64,000 nucleotides of DNA from Nelumbo lutea (Eukaryota > Streptophyta > Magnoliopsida > Proteales > Nelumbonaceae): the NCBI GenBank assembly GCA_022828595.1, contig JAKGHH010000001.1:121904999-121968998 (forward strand). Reading direction: 5' to 3'. Positions 34,227-45,698 of the stretch are shown here, piece after piece; position 1 is the stretch's first letter, and each line of letters starts with the position of its first letter. The position numbers were made by a program, and so were the translations under genes. The notes beneath the pieces were generated by a model. That model was not told the origin of the DNA and made no database searches. It saw nothing but the letters and a program-made list of their open reading frames with translations.

Positions 34227-35477
34227 CTACCCCATTTGAACTTCTAAGTTCTTATTCGATGCTTCATGGCTTTGGAATCTTGCTTCAGTAGCATTGATGA
34301 ACTTAGAAATCATCTCTTCCAAATTACCCTTTTTTTCTTGTGGGGGCGACTGTGGTTGGAATCCCATGGGTGCCTTTTGCTGATTGTTGCTCCATGAGAA
34401 GTTGGGATGACTCCTCCACCCTAGGTTGTATGTATTTGAATATGGGTTATAATTTGTCCTGCCAACATGAGAGATAAAATTAACATTCTCATTGGAAATA
34501 AAAGGACTATTTAATTGACAATCAGAATTGGCATGTCCTATTTGTCCACATAAATTGCATGAGATGCTAGATGGTGTACTAATGGCTGCAATACTAAAAT
34601 TATCCAGTCTCTTATTTAGGTTGGCAATTTGTGTAGATAGGGATGCAAAGGAATCAATGTGGTGTACTCCCCTCTGATTGGTTCGATCATTGCTCCACTG
34701 GTAGCTGTTTGATGCCATCTCCTCCACTAAGTCATATACTTCCTCTGGAGTTTTCCTCATGATTGTACCACCTGTGGGTGCATCAATAATGGATCTATTA
34801 GAGAGGGTAATACCATTATAAAAGGTTTTTATTTGTCGCCAAATTGGTATCCCATGGTGAGGACACCTCCTAAGCATCTCCTTGAATCTTTCCCATGCTT
34901 CATATAGGGATTCCCTCTCAAATTGAGTAGAAGTAGTAATATCATTAATTAATTTTACTGTTTTGGAGGGTGGGAAATATTTAGCCCAAAATTTTTGGGT
35001 TAAATCATTCAAAGTGGTGATACTTCCTACAGGGAGTGAGTTGAGCCAATCTTTAGCTCCATCACGCAATGAAAAAGGAAATAGTCTAAGCCTAATAGCA
35101 TCATCACTAACTCCATTGTGTTTAAATGTATCACATATTTCAAGGAAGTTAACGATGTGTGAATTAGGGTCATCACTTGGTAACCCGCTAAACTGAATAC
35201 TAGTTAGGATCATTTGAATTATTGCAGGCTTTATTTCAAAATTATTGGCATCAATGGTAGGCTTGCAAATGCTGGATGTCGCTTCATCAATGTTTGGATA
35301 AGCATAATCCAAGAGGGTGCGATTTCCTTCTGCCATCTCTCCTTCTATCTCTATGGCTGGTTCGCAGATGACAACCTCTTCTCTTTCTTTTCCTTTGTTG
35401 GCCCTTTGCAACAAACGAAGGGTCCTTTCAATCTCAGGATCGAATTCAACTAATCCTTCCTGTCTAGTGCGTGTCGT
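34227..35477 (-). pseudogene. Athila-2 gag
   Basis: Similar along its length to Athila-1 gag: FDPEIERTLR, NNFEIKPAIIQMILTSIQFS, FLEICDTFKHNGVSDDAIRL and ERFKEMLRRCPHHGIPIWRQ, with a canonical zinc knuckle CNLCGQIGHANSDC (CX2CX4HX4C). The long frame is open from just after a TAG near 35480 to 34227, about 415 codons. The codon matching the Athila-1 start ATG reads ACG (35477-35475), so the original start looks mutated and no nearby upstream ATG replaces it. Confidence 0.88.
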
Positions 35478-35637
35478 GCACTAGTAATTCTAAACTAACA
35501 AGAATTCGAACAAACAAATAAAAATAAAAATAATAACATAAATAAAAGGAAAATAGAATAATAATAAAAAAAACAAAAATAAAAGGTCCAAATTAATCAA
35601 GGTTAACAAATTCTAATATTATTTTAGGATTAAATCC

Positions 35638-35655
35638 CCGGAAACGGTGCCAAAA
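35638..35655 (-). other. Athila-2 primer-binding site, degenerate
   Basis: On the minus strand TGGCACCGTTTCCGGGGA, next to the right LTR. It differs from the tRNA-Asp-type PBS of Athila-1 at two positions. Confidence 0.75.
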
Positions 35656-35658
35656 ACT

Positions 35659-37592
35659 TGATAGCTATGAATATAACCCTAGCAAGTGCACTAGTTATCA
35701 AGTAGTATAAAATATCGTTCCCATGGGGATTTAACAAAATAAGCATTAGAACCATAGTCTTCCCTAATTATCTTGAGAATCAAAATTCAGATTTAAGCAA
35801 GAACTATTGAAAACAAAAACTAGAAAAAAGAAAATAAAAATGAGGGTGATCACTAATCGAATATGCAAATGATGAAATCACTAGGACTTTTGGTCCACCT
35901 AACCAATGTAATGAATATTGATGGGTCCGATTATCCAAGACTAATTGTCATTCCCATAAGCTGAGATTTTTCTAAACTTATTTAATATTCTCTCTCGAGA
36001 TATACTAAACCTACGCCCATCAGGTAGCCCTTCGATCTCTTGAGTAGAGCTCTCAAGATGGGAGTGCATTAAGTCCAAGAAGACCATGAAGTTCAGATGA
36101 ATCATGTATATATATCTCTATATATCATTTAATTCACACTATGAATTATTCTGTCAATTATGTGAATTCCTCTCTCGATTCATTCACATAACTCAAATCA
36201 ATTAAGAGATGGTCAAGCTCTTAACATAATAGAAGAATTAAAGCAAACAAAGGGAAAGAAAAAACTATTGGAATCGCCCATGATGTTGAGATCTCGTCCT
36301 CTTGCCGCCACCTTCTTCTTGAATTCTTGCTCCTTTCTTGACTGATTTCTCCTTTCTTCTTAATTCAATCCCCAAGATTGAGTGATTGTGTGATTCAGTG
36401 ATCTAGTGATACATAAAGCTGGTCCGCCCCCTTCTTTATATAGATTAAAGGGGAGGGGGTGGTCTCCTACTTTCTCTTGAAGTTGATTTTTATAGGAAAT
36501 AGAAAGTCCTATCCTAATTCTAATCCTATATCTTTATCTCTTGAACTCAATCATTTTATCACTCTAAGATTACATCAAGAATTTAAATCTAGAAGGATTC
36601 TTCTTAGTTTCCTGTTCTTGGATTCATAATAGACCTCTGCGAATTGGGCTTCAGCTAGGGTTTTCTGTGAGTTGGGCTTTAGCTGCGGATTGGGCCTTCC
36701 TATGAATTTGCCGCGAATTTGGGCCCGGAATTGATTTTGATGCAGGCTGAATCTACGAAAGCCCAAAACATAAAAGTTGTGGTTTTTCTCTTATCTTTCC
36801 AATGGATCTTGAATCAGTCCATTCGGAGTTCGGAGACGCGAGTTAAGCCCAAATCACTGAACGATGTTGAAAATGTGAAAAATCATCCGATTTATCTTTC
36901 CAATGGATCTTGCTCCTTTCTTGATTCAATCCCCAAGATTGAGTGATTGTGTGATTCAGTGATCTAGTGATACCTAAAGTTGGTCCACCCCCTCCTTTAT
37001 ATAGATTAAAGGGGAGGGGGTGGTCTCCTACTTTCTCTTGAAGTTGATTTTTATAGGAAATAGAAAGTCCTATCCTAGTTCTAATCCTATATCTTTATCT
37101 CTTGAACTCAATCCTTTTATCACTCTAAGATTACATCAAGAATTTAAATGTAGAAGGATTCTTCTTAGTTTCTTGTTCTTGGATCCGTAATAGACCTCCT
37201 CTGTGAATTGGGCTTTAGCCAGGCTTTTTTGCGAGTTGGGCTTCAGTTGCGGATTGGGCATTCTTATGAATTTTCTGTGACTTCGGGCCCGGAATTGACT
37301 TTGATGCAGGCCAAATCTGCGAAAGCCCAAAATATGAAATTTGTAGCTTTTTCTCTTATCTTTCTAGTGGATCTTGATTCAGCCTATTCGGAGTTGAGTG
37401 ATGCGAGTTAGTCCCAAATCACTGAACGATGTCGAAACTATGAAAAATCATCCGATTTGTCTTTCTTTGCTCTTGATGCATTTTTTCATACCCTGGACCA
37501 AAATACAAGAAATATGAGTCCAATTAGATGCTAATTTATTATAAAAGACAGAATAATCGGGAATAAAAATATGATAAATTCTACTCTCATCA
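35659..37592 (-). repeat. Athila-2 5' LTR (right, 1934 bp) with internal duplication
   Basis: Over 400 bp longer than the left LTR. A segment of about 585 bp is present twice: 36325-36908 and 36909 to about 37450, both starting CTTGCTCCTTTCTTGA. Each copy has a minus-strand TATA box (36434-36443 and 36995-37004). The junction falls in ATCTTTCCAATGGATCTTG, a string that also occurs inside the unit. This LTR also lacks about 130 bp present at 30765-30895 of the left LTR. Confidence 0.88.
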
Positions 37593-38568
37593 GCTGACGC
37601 ACTCTCGAAGTTGGAAAGCGCAAGCGCAAGCAACAACTCTCAATATACGATGGTGTATATACAATGGGGTAGAAGAGGTTGCTCCTATGTTTTAAGTAGA
37701 ACCGAGCTGGCTTGACCCCTTGTTGATTATCTGCTCCATAGGACCCTACCAGTAGAGTGTAATGCAACTTGGAGGGTAGAGCATTAGTCATCTCAGTACG
37801 TCATTATTAATGGATGACTGCCTCTACCTGTGCTGCTTACGGCCCTCAAAAGCAGGCTAGGTGCTACACGATATCCATGAATGTCTCTGTGGAGGACACT
37901 TGGGGGGTAGGGCGCCTGCCCAAAAAGCACTAAGGCAAGGATATTACTGGCCTACAATGAAAGCAGGTGCACTCGAGCTCGTTTGAAAGTGTGATAACTG
38001 CTAGAGGCACGCCAACATCCTTCACCAGCCTGTCGCCGACCTGAAGTATCTGACCAGCCCGTGGCCTTTTGCCCAATGGGGGATAGACATCCTCAGTCCG
38101 TTCCCACCTGCAATCGGGCAAAGAAGATTCCTTTTGAACGGTTGATTATTTTATGAAGTGGGTGGAGGCCGAGCCCCTAGTGACCATTACAACCCAGAAT
38201 GTACAAAATTTCTTTTGGAGGAATATAATATGCTGATTCGGACTGCCTAAGGTGCCAAAAGTGAACTGACAGGCTGAGGTGACAAACAGGGCGATTCTCC
38301 GTGGACTAAAAGCTCGCTTAGCACGACCTAAGGGTTTGTGGGTCGAGGAGCTGCCCAGCGTCCTATGGGCCTACTAAACTACTATCAAGACCATGACGGG
38401 CGAGACACCGTTCAACCTGACCTACGGTACGGTGGTCGCCATCCCAGTAGAGATCGAAGTACCGACCTTGTGGCTAGAGGCGTACGACGAGGAGGCCAAT
38501 GCCGATGAGCTACGAACGAATCTCGACCTAATCGAAGAGGTACGCAACCTGGCTTACATCCGGGCTTA
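37593..38568 (+). pseudogene. Tat-1 aRH tail and integrase, with internal deletion
   Basis: After Athila-2 the frame resumes with the aRH end (ADALSKLESA), then integrase fragments: DLKYLTSPWPF-like sequence (plus strand, 38040-38070), KWVEAEPLVTITTQNVQNFF, then a jump from FGLPKV to QAEVTNRAILRGLKARLARP that removes the second catalytic Asp region, then LPSVLWAY, TGETPFNLTYGTVVAIPVEI and ELRTNLDLIEEVRNLAYIRA. The C-terminal DNA-binding part is missing; about 50 bp later the PPT (GGAGTGGGGGGCAAT) and 3' LTR begin. Confidence 0.8.
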
Positions 38569-38605
38569 GGTACCATCATCTTCCAGGTCAAGACCCCTTG
38601 CACGG

Positions 38606-38620
38606 GGAGTGGGGGGCAAT
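38606..38620 (+). promoter_or_regulatory. Tat-1 polypurine tract
   Basis: GGAGTGGGGGGCAAT directly precedes the 3' LTR start TGATGATGAG. Confidence 0.75.
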
Positions 38621-39060
38621 TGATGATGAGTGATTTGGCACGACCTACCAATAAGTAGACACGTGGACGCGACTAGCTAACTGGACATTGACAAAACCTC
38701 AGCAGGATAGATCACCTCGGGTACCTCGGGGTCCTCGGCCAAAACTGAGGACCGAGTAGCTTGTTATGACCCGATCTGCCAAGGTGACACGTAGTAGACT
38801 TCTAGAAGCAAGCCAGCTATCTTCGGGCTCTTCGGGATCACGTCGCATGATTGCAGGCCTTATCCTCATCCCACTCGGATTGGGCAGACTCGATAAGCCT
38901 TACCGGCTATCATAAAGTCCACCTCCTGGTCTAGAATGGACTCCTTACAACATAGGCCAAAGATCTCGGAGATGTTTTATGAGACCGGATAGCTCACCTA
39001 TATAAGGACATCTACCTCAATGGCACAAGGTACGTGTGATTATTGCGCAATTCCTCTAAA
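38621..39060 (+). repeat. Tat-1 3' LTR (right edge uncertain)
   Basis: Collinear with 23304-23744, TATA box at 38999-39007 (TATATAAGG). The 5' copy is truncated by the copia fragment, so the true end cannot be set by comparison; it may extend to about 39280. Confidence 0.75.
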
Positions 39061-39609
39061 CATTCCTTCTCTGCATAGAACTGCCGATGCAAGGTTGTTG
39101 GAACGGGCCCTGCAATGATGCCCAAAGTCGATCTCGATAGATCCGATCGTGGGTCCTCCTTGGTAGGTAAGAGGGTCCTTAGCCAAAGCGTCACGCGATA
39201 AGTTATACGAGGGCCCCAGCCACAACTAGCCGTGCTGTGTCACGACATTGACCATTGATCATCGTTTAATCACAATTGGAAACTGGAGGACAATTTCTTA
39301 ACTTCATAGAAGAATGAAGTTTGTCGTACGCAAATTCCGTGGCAATGTAGGGGACAAAAGTCAGAGGATGGAGAAGCTTCCATTTTATGCCATCAATCTT
39401 GAATCATTCATAGTCTACACACTCTCTCTCTCCCTCGCTAAAAAAAGTAGTTGGTTCCACTGATCGATCTCCTGTTTTAATGTTTTACTTATTGATCTCT
39501 CCTCTATCTAGTCTGAAACTCTGAAACTAAATTAGAAAATTAGAACACATAGGATAGTAGTGAGTAGTAACCGAAGAAAGAAGAAGAGTAAGTAGCTAAG
39601 GGAGAAAGA
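39061..39609. other. Possible LTR tail and upstream region of the epoxide hydrolase
   Basis: The left part may still be Tat-1 LTR. The right part holds a CT-rich tract (39419-39437) and an AT-rich stretch before the ATG. No clear TATA box could be fixed. Confidence 0.4.
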
Positions 39610-41648
39610 ATGGATGATAGTGTAGTGCATAGCAGGATTAAGACGAACGGGATATGGATCCACATAGCAGAGAAAGGGAGGGGGCCTCTAGTTCTTCTCC
39701 TCCATGGCTTCCCAGAGCTCTGGTTTTCGTGGCCTCACCAGATAACCCACTTAGCCAACAACGGTTATCATGTCGTGGCACCTGATATGAGAGGCTACGG
39801 TGACTCCGATTCTCCACGTCACCCCTCCTCTTACACTGTTTTTCATCTCGTTGGCGACTTCATTGGCCTTCTCGACCATTTTAACCAACAGGTCTTTTCT
39901 CTCTCTCTCTCTCTCACTCTCATACACACACAAGTAAACTAAAGAGATCATTTATTGGAAAAGTAGTCATAATTAATTAACATTTCTCTGTTTATAATTA
40001 AATATGGTTGAGCAGAAGGCATTTGTAGTAGGTCATGACTGGGGAGCAGTCGCTGCTTGGTATCTCTGCCTCTTCAGGCCCGATAGAGTTAAAGGATTAG
40101 TGAGTTTGAGTGTCCCTTTCTACCCGCGCTCTCCCACCTCCACTGACGTCGATTCCATGACACAAATGTTTGGAGATGACTTCTACATTTCTCAGTTTCA
40201 GGTCTCTCTCTCTCTCTCTCTCTCTAGATTTCTCTTTGTTGTTAATTAATTAATTAATTAATTATATTAAAATGTTCTTGATCAATACACAAATTAACAC
40301 AGGAGCCAGGGTGGGCGGAGAAGGCGTTTGCACGTTATGATTACTTGACAGTGATGAAGAAGTTCATGCTCATTAGCAAGACTGAACCTCTGGTCGCTCC
40401 TCCTCGCATGGAAATCATTGATTATCTGCAGACTCCACCATTACCCTTGTGGATTTCGGAGGAGGAACTCCAGTTTTATGCAGACAAGTTACAGGACTCG
40501 GGATTCACTGGTCCCCTGAACTACTATCGTGCAATGAACCTGTAATGACACCCTTTCTCACCTTTCAATTATATTCCTCTCTTTCTATTCTTTTCCTTCG
40601 TTTATTTATTTTCATTCTTCTTTGCATCCCCCTCGATCGATCGAGTATGAATACTACTTATACTACGTACTCCAGTCTGGTCCAAACACGACACTCTACC
40701 AATTTGATGGAGTAATTTAAAAGCCTAAAACAATAAAAACCAAGTAGTGTTATTCTAACTTTCAACCAAAACCTTTCCTCGCAAAGCCCCACTTTTTAAT
40801 TAACTAGATATGCTTATTGAAAAATAATTAACTAATTAAGCACCCTGAATTGGAATTCGGGTGGTGTAATTAAAGGATTCAAGTTAAGTTTTTTTTTTTT
40901 TTCTTTCTAACATTTCGTTCAAGTGGTGGTGGGATTTTAATCCCTTTCATTCCTTCAACCATACTGATAAGAACTTATAAGCAGTCAAGTTTCATTCAAA
41001 TTAATCAATTTGACTGATTGTTTTCAGATATATAGCTCAGTTAGTTGAATTGAGAGCAATATGTATGTCACATCCTTTGGATGAATGCTTGAAAGGAGCA
41101 CCTCAAGAGCTCCTAGGATAGGTTTTTGAAATCGTCAAAAACCATAGAGAATTTAAGTTGTCAAATTGTTCTTTCTTTTTCAACCCATGAAGTTCAACCA
41201 TGGCTGTCATAATCACAAACTTCGGTTATATCATTCCTGAATCAAATTAGCTTTAGATAAACTTTCAAATAGGGCTTCAGAATTTTTCTAATTTCTGTAT
41301 GTTAAGTATAGGATGACATGGTTGAGGTTAATATACTTTGTTTGTTACCGTAACAAATTCAACCAGTTGGAGCTAATTTCAATATCTCTGTGAATGAATG
41401 GAAGCAGGAATTGAGAACTTCTTGCACCATGGCAGGGAGAAAAAGTTACAGTTCCGACCAAGCTCATAGTAGGCGACAAGGATATTGGGTTTGAATCATT
41501 TGGTACGAAGGATTACATTGAGGGAGATGTTTTCAAGAGCCTTGTACCAAACCTTGAAGTTGTCATCATCGACGGTCACCATTTTATCCAACAAGAGAAA
41601 GCTCAACAAGTCTCTTTATCCTTCCTTCGCAAACTATCCATTGCATAG
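39610..41648 (+). pseudogene. Soluble epoxide hydrolase gene (four exons) with premature TGA
   Basis: Alpha/beta-hydrolase of the plant soluble epoxide hydrolase family, which opens fatty-acid epoxides to diols (cutin and defence lipid metabolism). Exons: 39610-39891, 40016-40201, 40303-40541, 41408-41648; all introns are GT-AG and phases fit, giving 315 codons, the normal family length. Visible: oxyanion-hole HGFPELW (residues 32-38), nucleophile Asp102 in VVGHDWGA, lid tyrosines in NYYR (230-231). Exon 4 encodes the acid and base parts of the triad (VGDKDIGF, DGHHFIQQEKA), but its second full codon, where the family has Trp (NWELLAPW), is TGA at 41412-41414. Translation would stop at 237 residues without acid or His, so the copy is probably inactive unless the base is an error. 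The ATG is preceded by AAAGA. Confidence 0.85.
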
Positions 41649-41719
41649 AAAGTGTTGTTTGGGTTCAAGCTATAATTAATACAAATCATGCACCAAAGAA
41701 TCCAGGCTCTCCTTTCTGT

Positions 41720-41725
41720 AATAAA
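41720..41725 (+). terminator. Putative polyadenylation signal of the epoxide hydrolase
   Basis: AATAAA 71 bp after the TAG, in a T-rich context suitable for 3' end formation. Confidence 0.5.
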
Positions 41726-42184
41726 TCAGTATTTATGTTTCCATTATTCCCATGAATCTGTTTTTGGCTTTTAATTTACTTGTCGACATTGTGGGTGGTT
41801 ATCGATCAATAATCAAAAGTCAAAAATCAAAATAAAAGAAAGAAAACTTTGTTCAATTAATGATCGATCCCTGTATTTTTATCTAATTTGTATCTAATTG
41901 GGTTAGGCTAGTTTGATCAGGTTTTGACAATATCAACGTACCCTAACTCTTGAAAATACCAGCAGTTTGTTTACGCCTAGTTTTTTGGCCAATTTGATCA
42001 TTTGTACTGGTGCAAAATTAAACCAGAATTTATACTATAATGCATTTTTACCCGTGCAAATGAAATTATAGCTGAGCATGGGGAGAGGGGTTTTTGAAAT
42101 CGAATTGGTTTTTGATTTGGCTTGGGTTATTGCAATTAGTTTTTCATGATGCAGTAATGATATGGGCAAGATTAGAGCCAATAG
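41726..42184. other. Intergenic, nothing recognised
   Basis: AT-rich sequence between the hydrolase and the Tourist-like MITE; no ORF or repeat identified. Confidence 0.5.
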
Positions 42185-42201
42185 TAAGGGTCCATTTGGT
42201 G

Positions 42202-44151
42202 TGCGAAGGGATAGGATATCCAGGACATGGACGTCTAAAGATTGTGGAATAAGGGGGTGAATTTCAAAAATTTTTCTCTCCCTTCAACTGTGAATCGAAC
42301 TCTCTATTTAAAAAATCATATTTTCGATGATAATTCTTGAACCATGAACTGAACCAGATCTGAACCAAAAGGAGTAGGAAGGGATTATACCTGATACGGA
42401 GAAACAATATTTCTCAATTGAGGTGTTCACACCCAAGGAAGGATCCAAAATCTGCTCCCACTGAAAATGGCACAGTGCAAGGTGGAGCAGAATCATCAAT
42501 ATTCTTCCAAAAGAACTTGACCCTTCGCAACAATCAACTGGATGGCTTGTGAATACAGCTCCAATCTTTTCTCCAAAAGATTGGTATCAAGATCGAATCT
42601 TGATTACTCCTGTAGAGAGGAGGACATCGAATTACTGGAGGCGGCGGCTGTAGGAAGGAGGCGGCAAGAGAGTATTCGCAGGGTGCAGAATTCTCTCTTC
42701 TTGTGATTTCAGCTCTGAAGACAGGAGTTGTGAATTGCATGTCTAAAGGCTGCCGCCCCCTCCTCCTTTTATAATCTTAAAGGGATAAGCTCCTAATCCC
42801 ATTAGGAGTTGCTAATCCAAATCATATTTGGATAAAAAGTCCCTTTAAGTGATAAGGGATAACCCTTATCTTATCTATAGATCAGATCAACGATCTCCTA
42901 ATCTAATTAGGAGGCTTTTAGATCTAAATCTTATTTAGATCTTCGACTCTCTAAGTGGATAGGGTCTGGGCTCAATCCTATCAGCTAATCCATCTCAGAA
43001 TTTGCCCCTTTAAATGACTAATCAAATCAGCCCAGTTCGGAATGGGCTTAAGGCCCATTTAAGGTTATGTATTCACTTAGCCTTCCAAACTGCTACCCAG
43101 TTGGGCTTCCTTGTATGGCGTGGGACCCAAACATTGATCTGCACATCAGTCACATGTGTTCGACCCAGCCTTTGTTACAAGGCCTGGCCGAATACACTGT
43201 TATGGACAGTGCACCCCCTGAAACCCATCTTATGGGCTCTATGGGCCCAGCACTTACCCTAAGTGGTCCCTGGGCCAAGCCACCTTGTAACACGTAGGGA
43301 CTGTGGGCAGATGCAAGATTAGCCCATCATGTATTATCCTCAGTGGTCTTACACTTAACCTCTCAGCCCATAATGATCATACACTGCCCGACAAGAGAGG
43401 ACCTCTCCCTCGGCTGCAAGGAACAGTGTTGCACTCTCTGCTTATATGGATCCTAAGAATTAAAACCTTTTGGAAATCATTTCAAAACCATAATATATAT
43501 ACTTTTATATCTCATATAAAATATATTTTGCAAAAAAAATCTCAACATTTGAAATCGACTGCTGGTAGTCTTGGTTTCCATCAGTGAGAATGCATCCCCG
43601 ATCATTACCTTTGTCCGACAAAGGGGCTGATCCTGTCGCTATGATCACCCACTCAAATGAATTCTTAGACTGTCCCAAAATACACAGGTTTTGACCCCCG
43701 CTAAGGATCTCAGTGAATGGTACATCAAAGACAACCCAATCCGACACCTAGTGCAGTATCATAATCGAGTCTAGGGGTTGGGTGTAACTTTACAGTTTTG
43801 CCCATCAATCTCCAAGGTCTAGGGCAATACTAGAAATCTGGTCCAGTTCATAGATTCAATTAATCCTACACTGTATGTGCCTAGGGTCTCACCCTGGCAG
43901 CTAAGACAGGCCACCCCAACCGACTTGGTGGCACCGCAGTGTAAGCCTTGTCAGGATAGGTCTCCCCAGACCGACCCACTAGCTGTGAACATTCTAAACT
44001 AACACGAGTCTCATTAAGTGTCCAGTTTAAGGGTATTACACAGAAACATACCAAGGGAACATGAATCAAATATGCACTTTTATTCATTTACAATAAACTC
44101 ATAAAGTACATCATTCTAATTGAAGCTAAGGGCATACAAAACTGTCTAACA
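42202..44151 (-). repeat. Copia-2 3' LTR (left)
   Basis: Collinear with 49800-51751. Retains an intact minus-strand TATA box (TATAAAAGG, plus 42765-42773). Confidence 0.92.
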
Positions 44152-44167
44152 GCTCTCACTTGCACTT
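44152..44167 (-). promoter_or_regulatory. Copia-2 polypurine tract
   Basis: On the minus strand AAGTGCAAGTGAGAGC directly precedes the LTR start TGTTAGACAG. It is purine-rich as expected for plus-strand priming and overlaps the last codons of the RNase H frame. Confidence 0.7.
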
Positions 44168-44726
44168 AGGTCCAATCAGGTATAAGCCGATGTCCCATGC
44201 TTTCCACGTGTTTCTTAAACACTTTCTGTGATAGTGGCTTCGTCAATGGGTCTGCTACATTTTCCGCTGACACTACTTTCTGAATCAGGACGTCCCCTCT
44301 ACTAGCAATCTCCCGCAGTACGTGGTACTTCTTCTCGATGTGCTTCGACTTCGAGTGGGCTCGTGGCTCCTTAGCCTGAGCAATAGCTCCATTGTTGTCA
44401 CACAACAATGGGATGGGTGTTGTGCTAGACGGATCTACTCCCAACTCGTGAATGAACTTCTTCATCCACATGGCTTCTTTGGCAGCCTCACTTATGGCAA
44501 TGTACTCGGCCTTGGTCGTGGAGTCTGTAATGGACCCCTGTTTGCTGCTTTTCCAACAAACAGCACCCGATCCTATCGTGAAAACATATCCTCTAGATGT
44601 AGACTTTTTATTATCTGGATCCGACTGGAAATCGACATCTGTATACCCTTGGATCTGTAGTAAGTTACCACCGAATACTAGACAATACTCTTTTGTCCTT
44701 CGAAGGTACTTAAGTATGTTTTTCAC
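44166..44726 (-). pseudogene. Copia-2 RNase H domain
   Basis: An open stretch of 186 codons: MKNILKYLRRTKEYCLVFGG, the catalytic contexts GYTDVDFQSDPDNKKST, STTKAEYIAISEAAKEAMWM and LLCDNNGAIAQAKEPRAHSK, and the C-terminal VADPLTKPLSQKVFKKHVES. The acidic residues are present. It is separated from RT by a stop at the position where Copia-1 has Trp (HWTAVKNIL). The frame ends next to the PPT. Confidence 0.88.
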
Positions 44727-44732
44727 AGCAGT

Positions 44733-45698
44733 CTAGTGCTCTTGCCCTGGGTTGGCCTGAAATCTGCTTACTTCACTCACTACCTGAGAAATGCCAGGAC
44801 GAGTGCACAGCATGACATACATGATGCTCCCTATGGAAGAGGCATAGGGAACGTCTTTCATGCCATCAATCTCCTCAGAAGTCTTGGGAGACATCTTCTT
44901 GGAGAGAGTGACTCCGTGCCTGAAAGGAACATTTCTTTTCTTGGAGTTATCCATGCTGTATCTTTTGACTATTTTGTCAATGTAAGCAGATTGGGATAAT
45001 CCTATTATCCACTTTGATCTATCTCTATAGAGTCGAAGACCCAGTATATAGGAGGCTTCTCCAAGATCTTTCATGGAGAATTGTTGTGAAAGCCATACTT
45101 TCACCGTAGTTAACATTCCTAAATCATTCTCAATGAGTAGAATGTCATCTACATATAGAACCAAGAAGGAAGCCTTATCTCCACTGTACTTCCTGTAGAC
45201 ACAAGGTTCATCCGGATTCTGCTCAAAGTCAAACGATTTGACGGTAGAGTCAAAATTGATGTTCCAACTTCTAGAAACTTGCTTAAGTCCATAAATGGAT
45301 CTATTAAGTTTACATACCATGTTTTCCTGACCTGCAACAATGAAGCCTTGCGGCTGCTGCATATAGATATCTTTAGTAAGATCTCCATTCAGGAATGCAA
45401 TTTTGACATCCATCTGCCACATCTCATAATCATGGTATGCTGCTACAGTTAGCAGGATCCTAATGGATTTAAGCATGGCCACAGGCGAAAAGGTTTCCTC
45501 ATAATCGATACCCTCTTTCTGAGTGTGCCCTTTTTCCACCAGACGAGCTTTAAAGGTCTCAACCCTACCATCGGGGCCCTTCTTCCTCTTGTAAATCCAT
45601 TTGCAACCGATTGCTTTTACCCCAGGGGTGGATCTACTAGAGTCCAGACTCCATTGGTCTCCGTTGAGTCTATCTCTGATCTCATGGCCTCCACCCAC
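44733..45698 (-). pseudogene. Copia-2 reverse transcriptase
   Basis: About 300 codons of RT with CKWIYKRKKGPDGRVETFKA, WQMDVKIAFLNGDLTKDIYM, RSIYGLKQVSRSWNINFDST and catalytic LYVDDILLIENDLG, then IMYVMLCTRPGISQVVSEVS, ending at QANPGQEH. The upstream frame (45617-46105) overlaps it by about 80 bp, marking a one-base frameshift near 45625 in a CCCCTGGGG stretch. Confidence 0.9.

Larger units (their letters stand above)
30199..37592 (-). mobile_element. Non-autonomous Athila-type element (Athila-2) with gag and protease only
   Basis: A 7.4-kb minus-strand element. The LTRs begin TGATAGCTATG on plus and end CTCTCATCA; the left LTR is 30199-31700 and the right LTR 35659-37592. Flanks GCCGA (30194-30198) and GCTGA (37593-37597) are a target duplication with one mismatch, splitting the Tat-1 aRH codons. 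The internal region encodes gag and an Athila protease, then goes straight to the 3' untranslated region: RT, RNase H and integrase are absent. It would depend on enzymes from an autonomous relative. Confidence 0.9.
23304..39060 (+). mobile_element. Ty3/gypsy Tat-lineage retrotransposon (Tat-1), decayed and multiply interrupted
   Basis: The LTR beginning TGATGAGGGGTGATTTGGC at 23304 recurs at 38621 (TGATGATGAGTGATTTGGC). Between them lie gag, protease, RT, RNase H, a second archaeal-type RNase H, and integrase, the Tat-lineage layout. Insertions are a copia LTR fragment (23745-25067), a hAT-like MITE (29502-30020) and Athila-2 (30199-37592). The integrase C-terminus and most of the 3' region have been lost by deletion. 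Numerous stops make it inactive. The right end of the 3' LTR is uncertain (somewhere between about 39060 and 39280) and I found no convincing target duplication. Confidence 0.85.
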
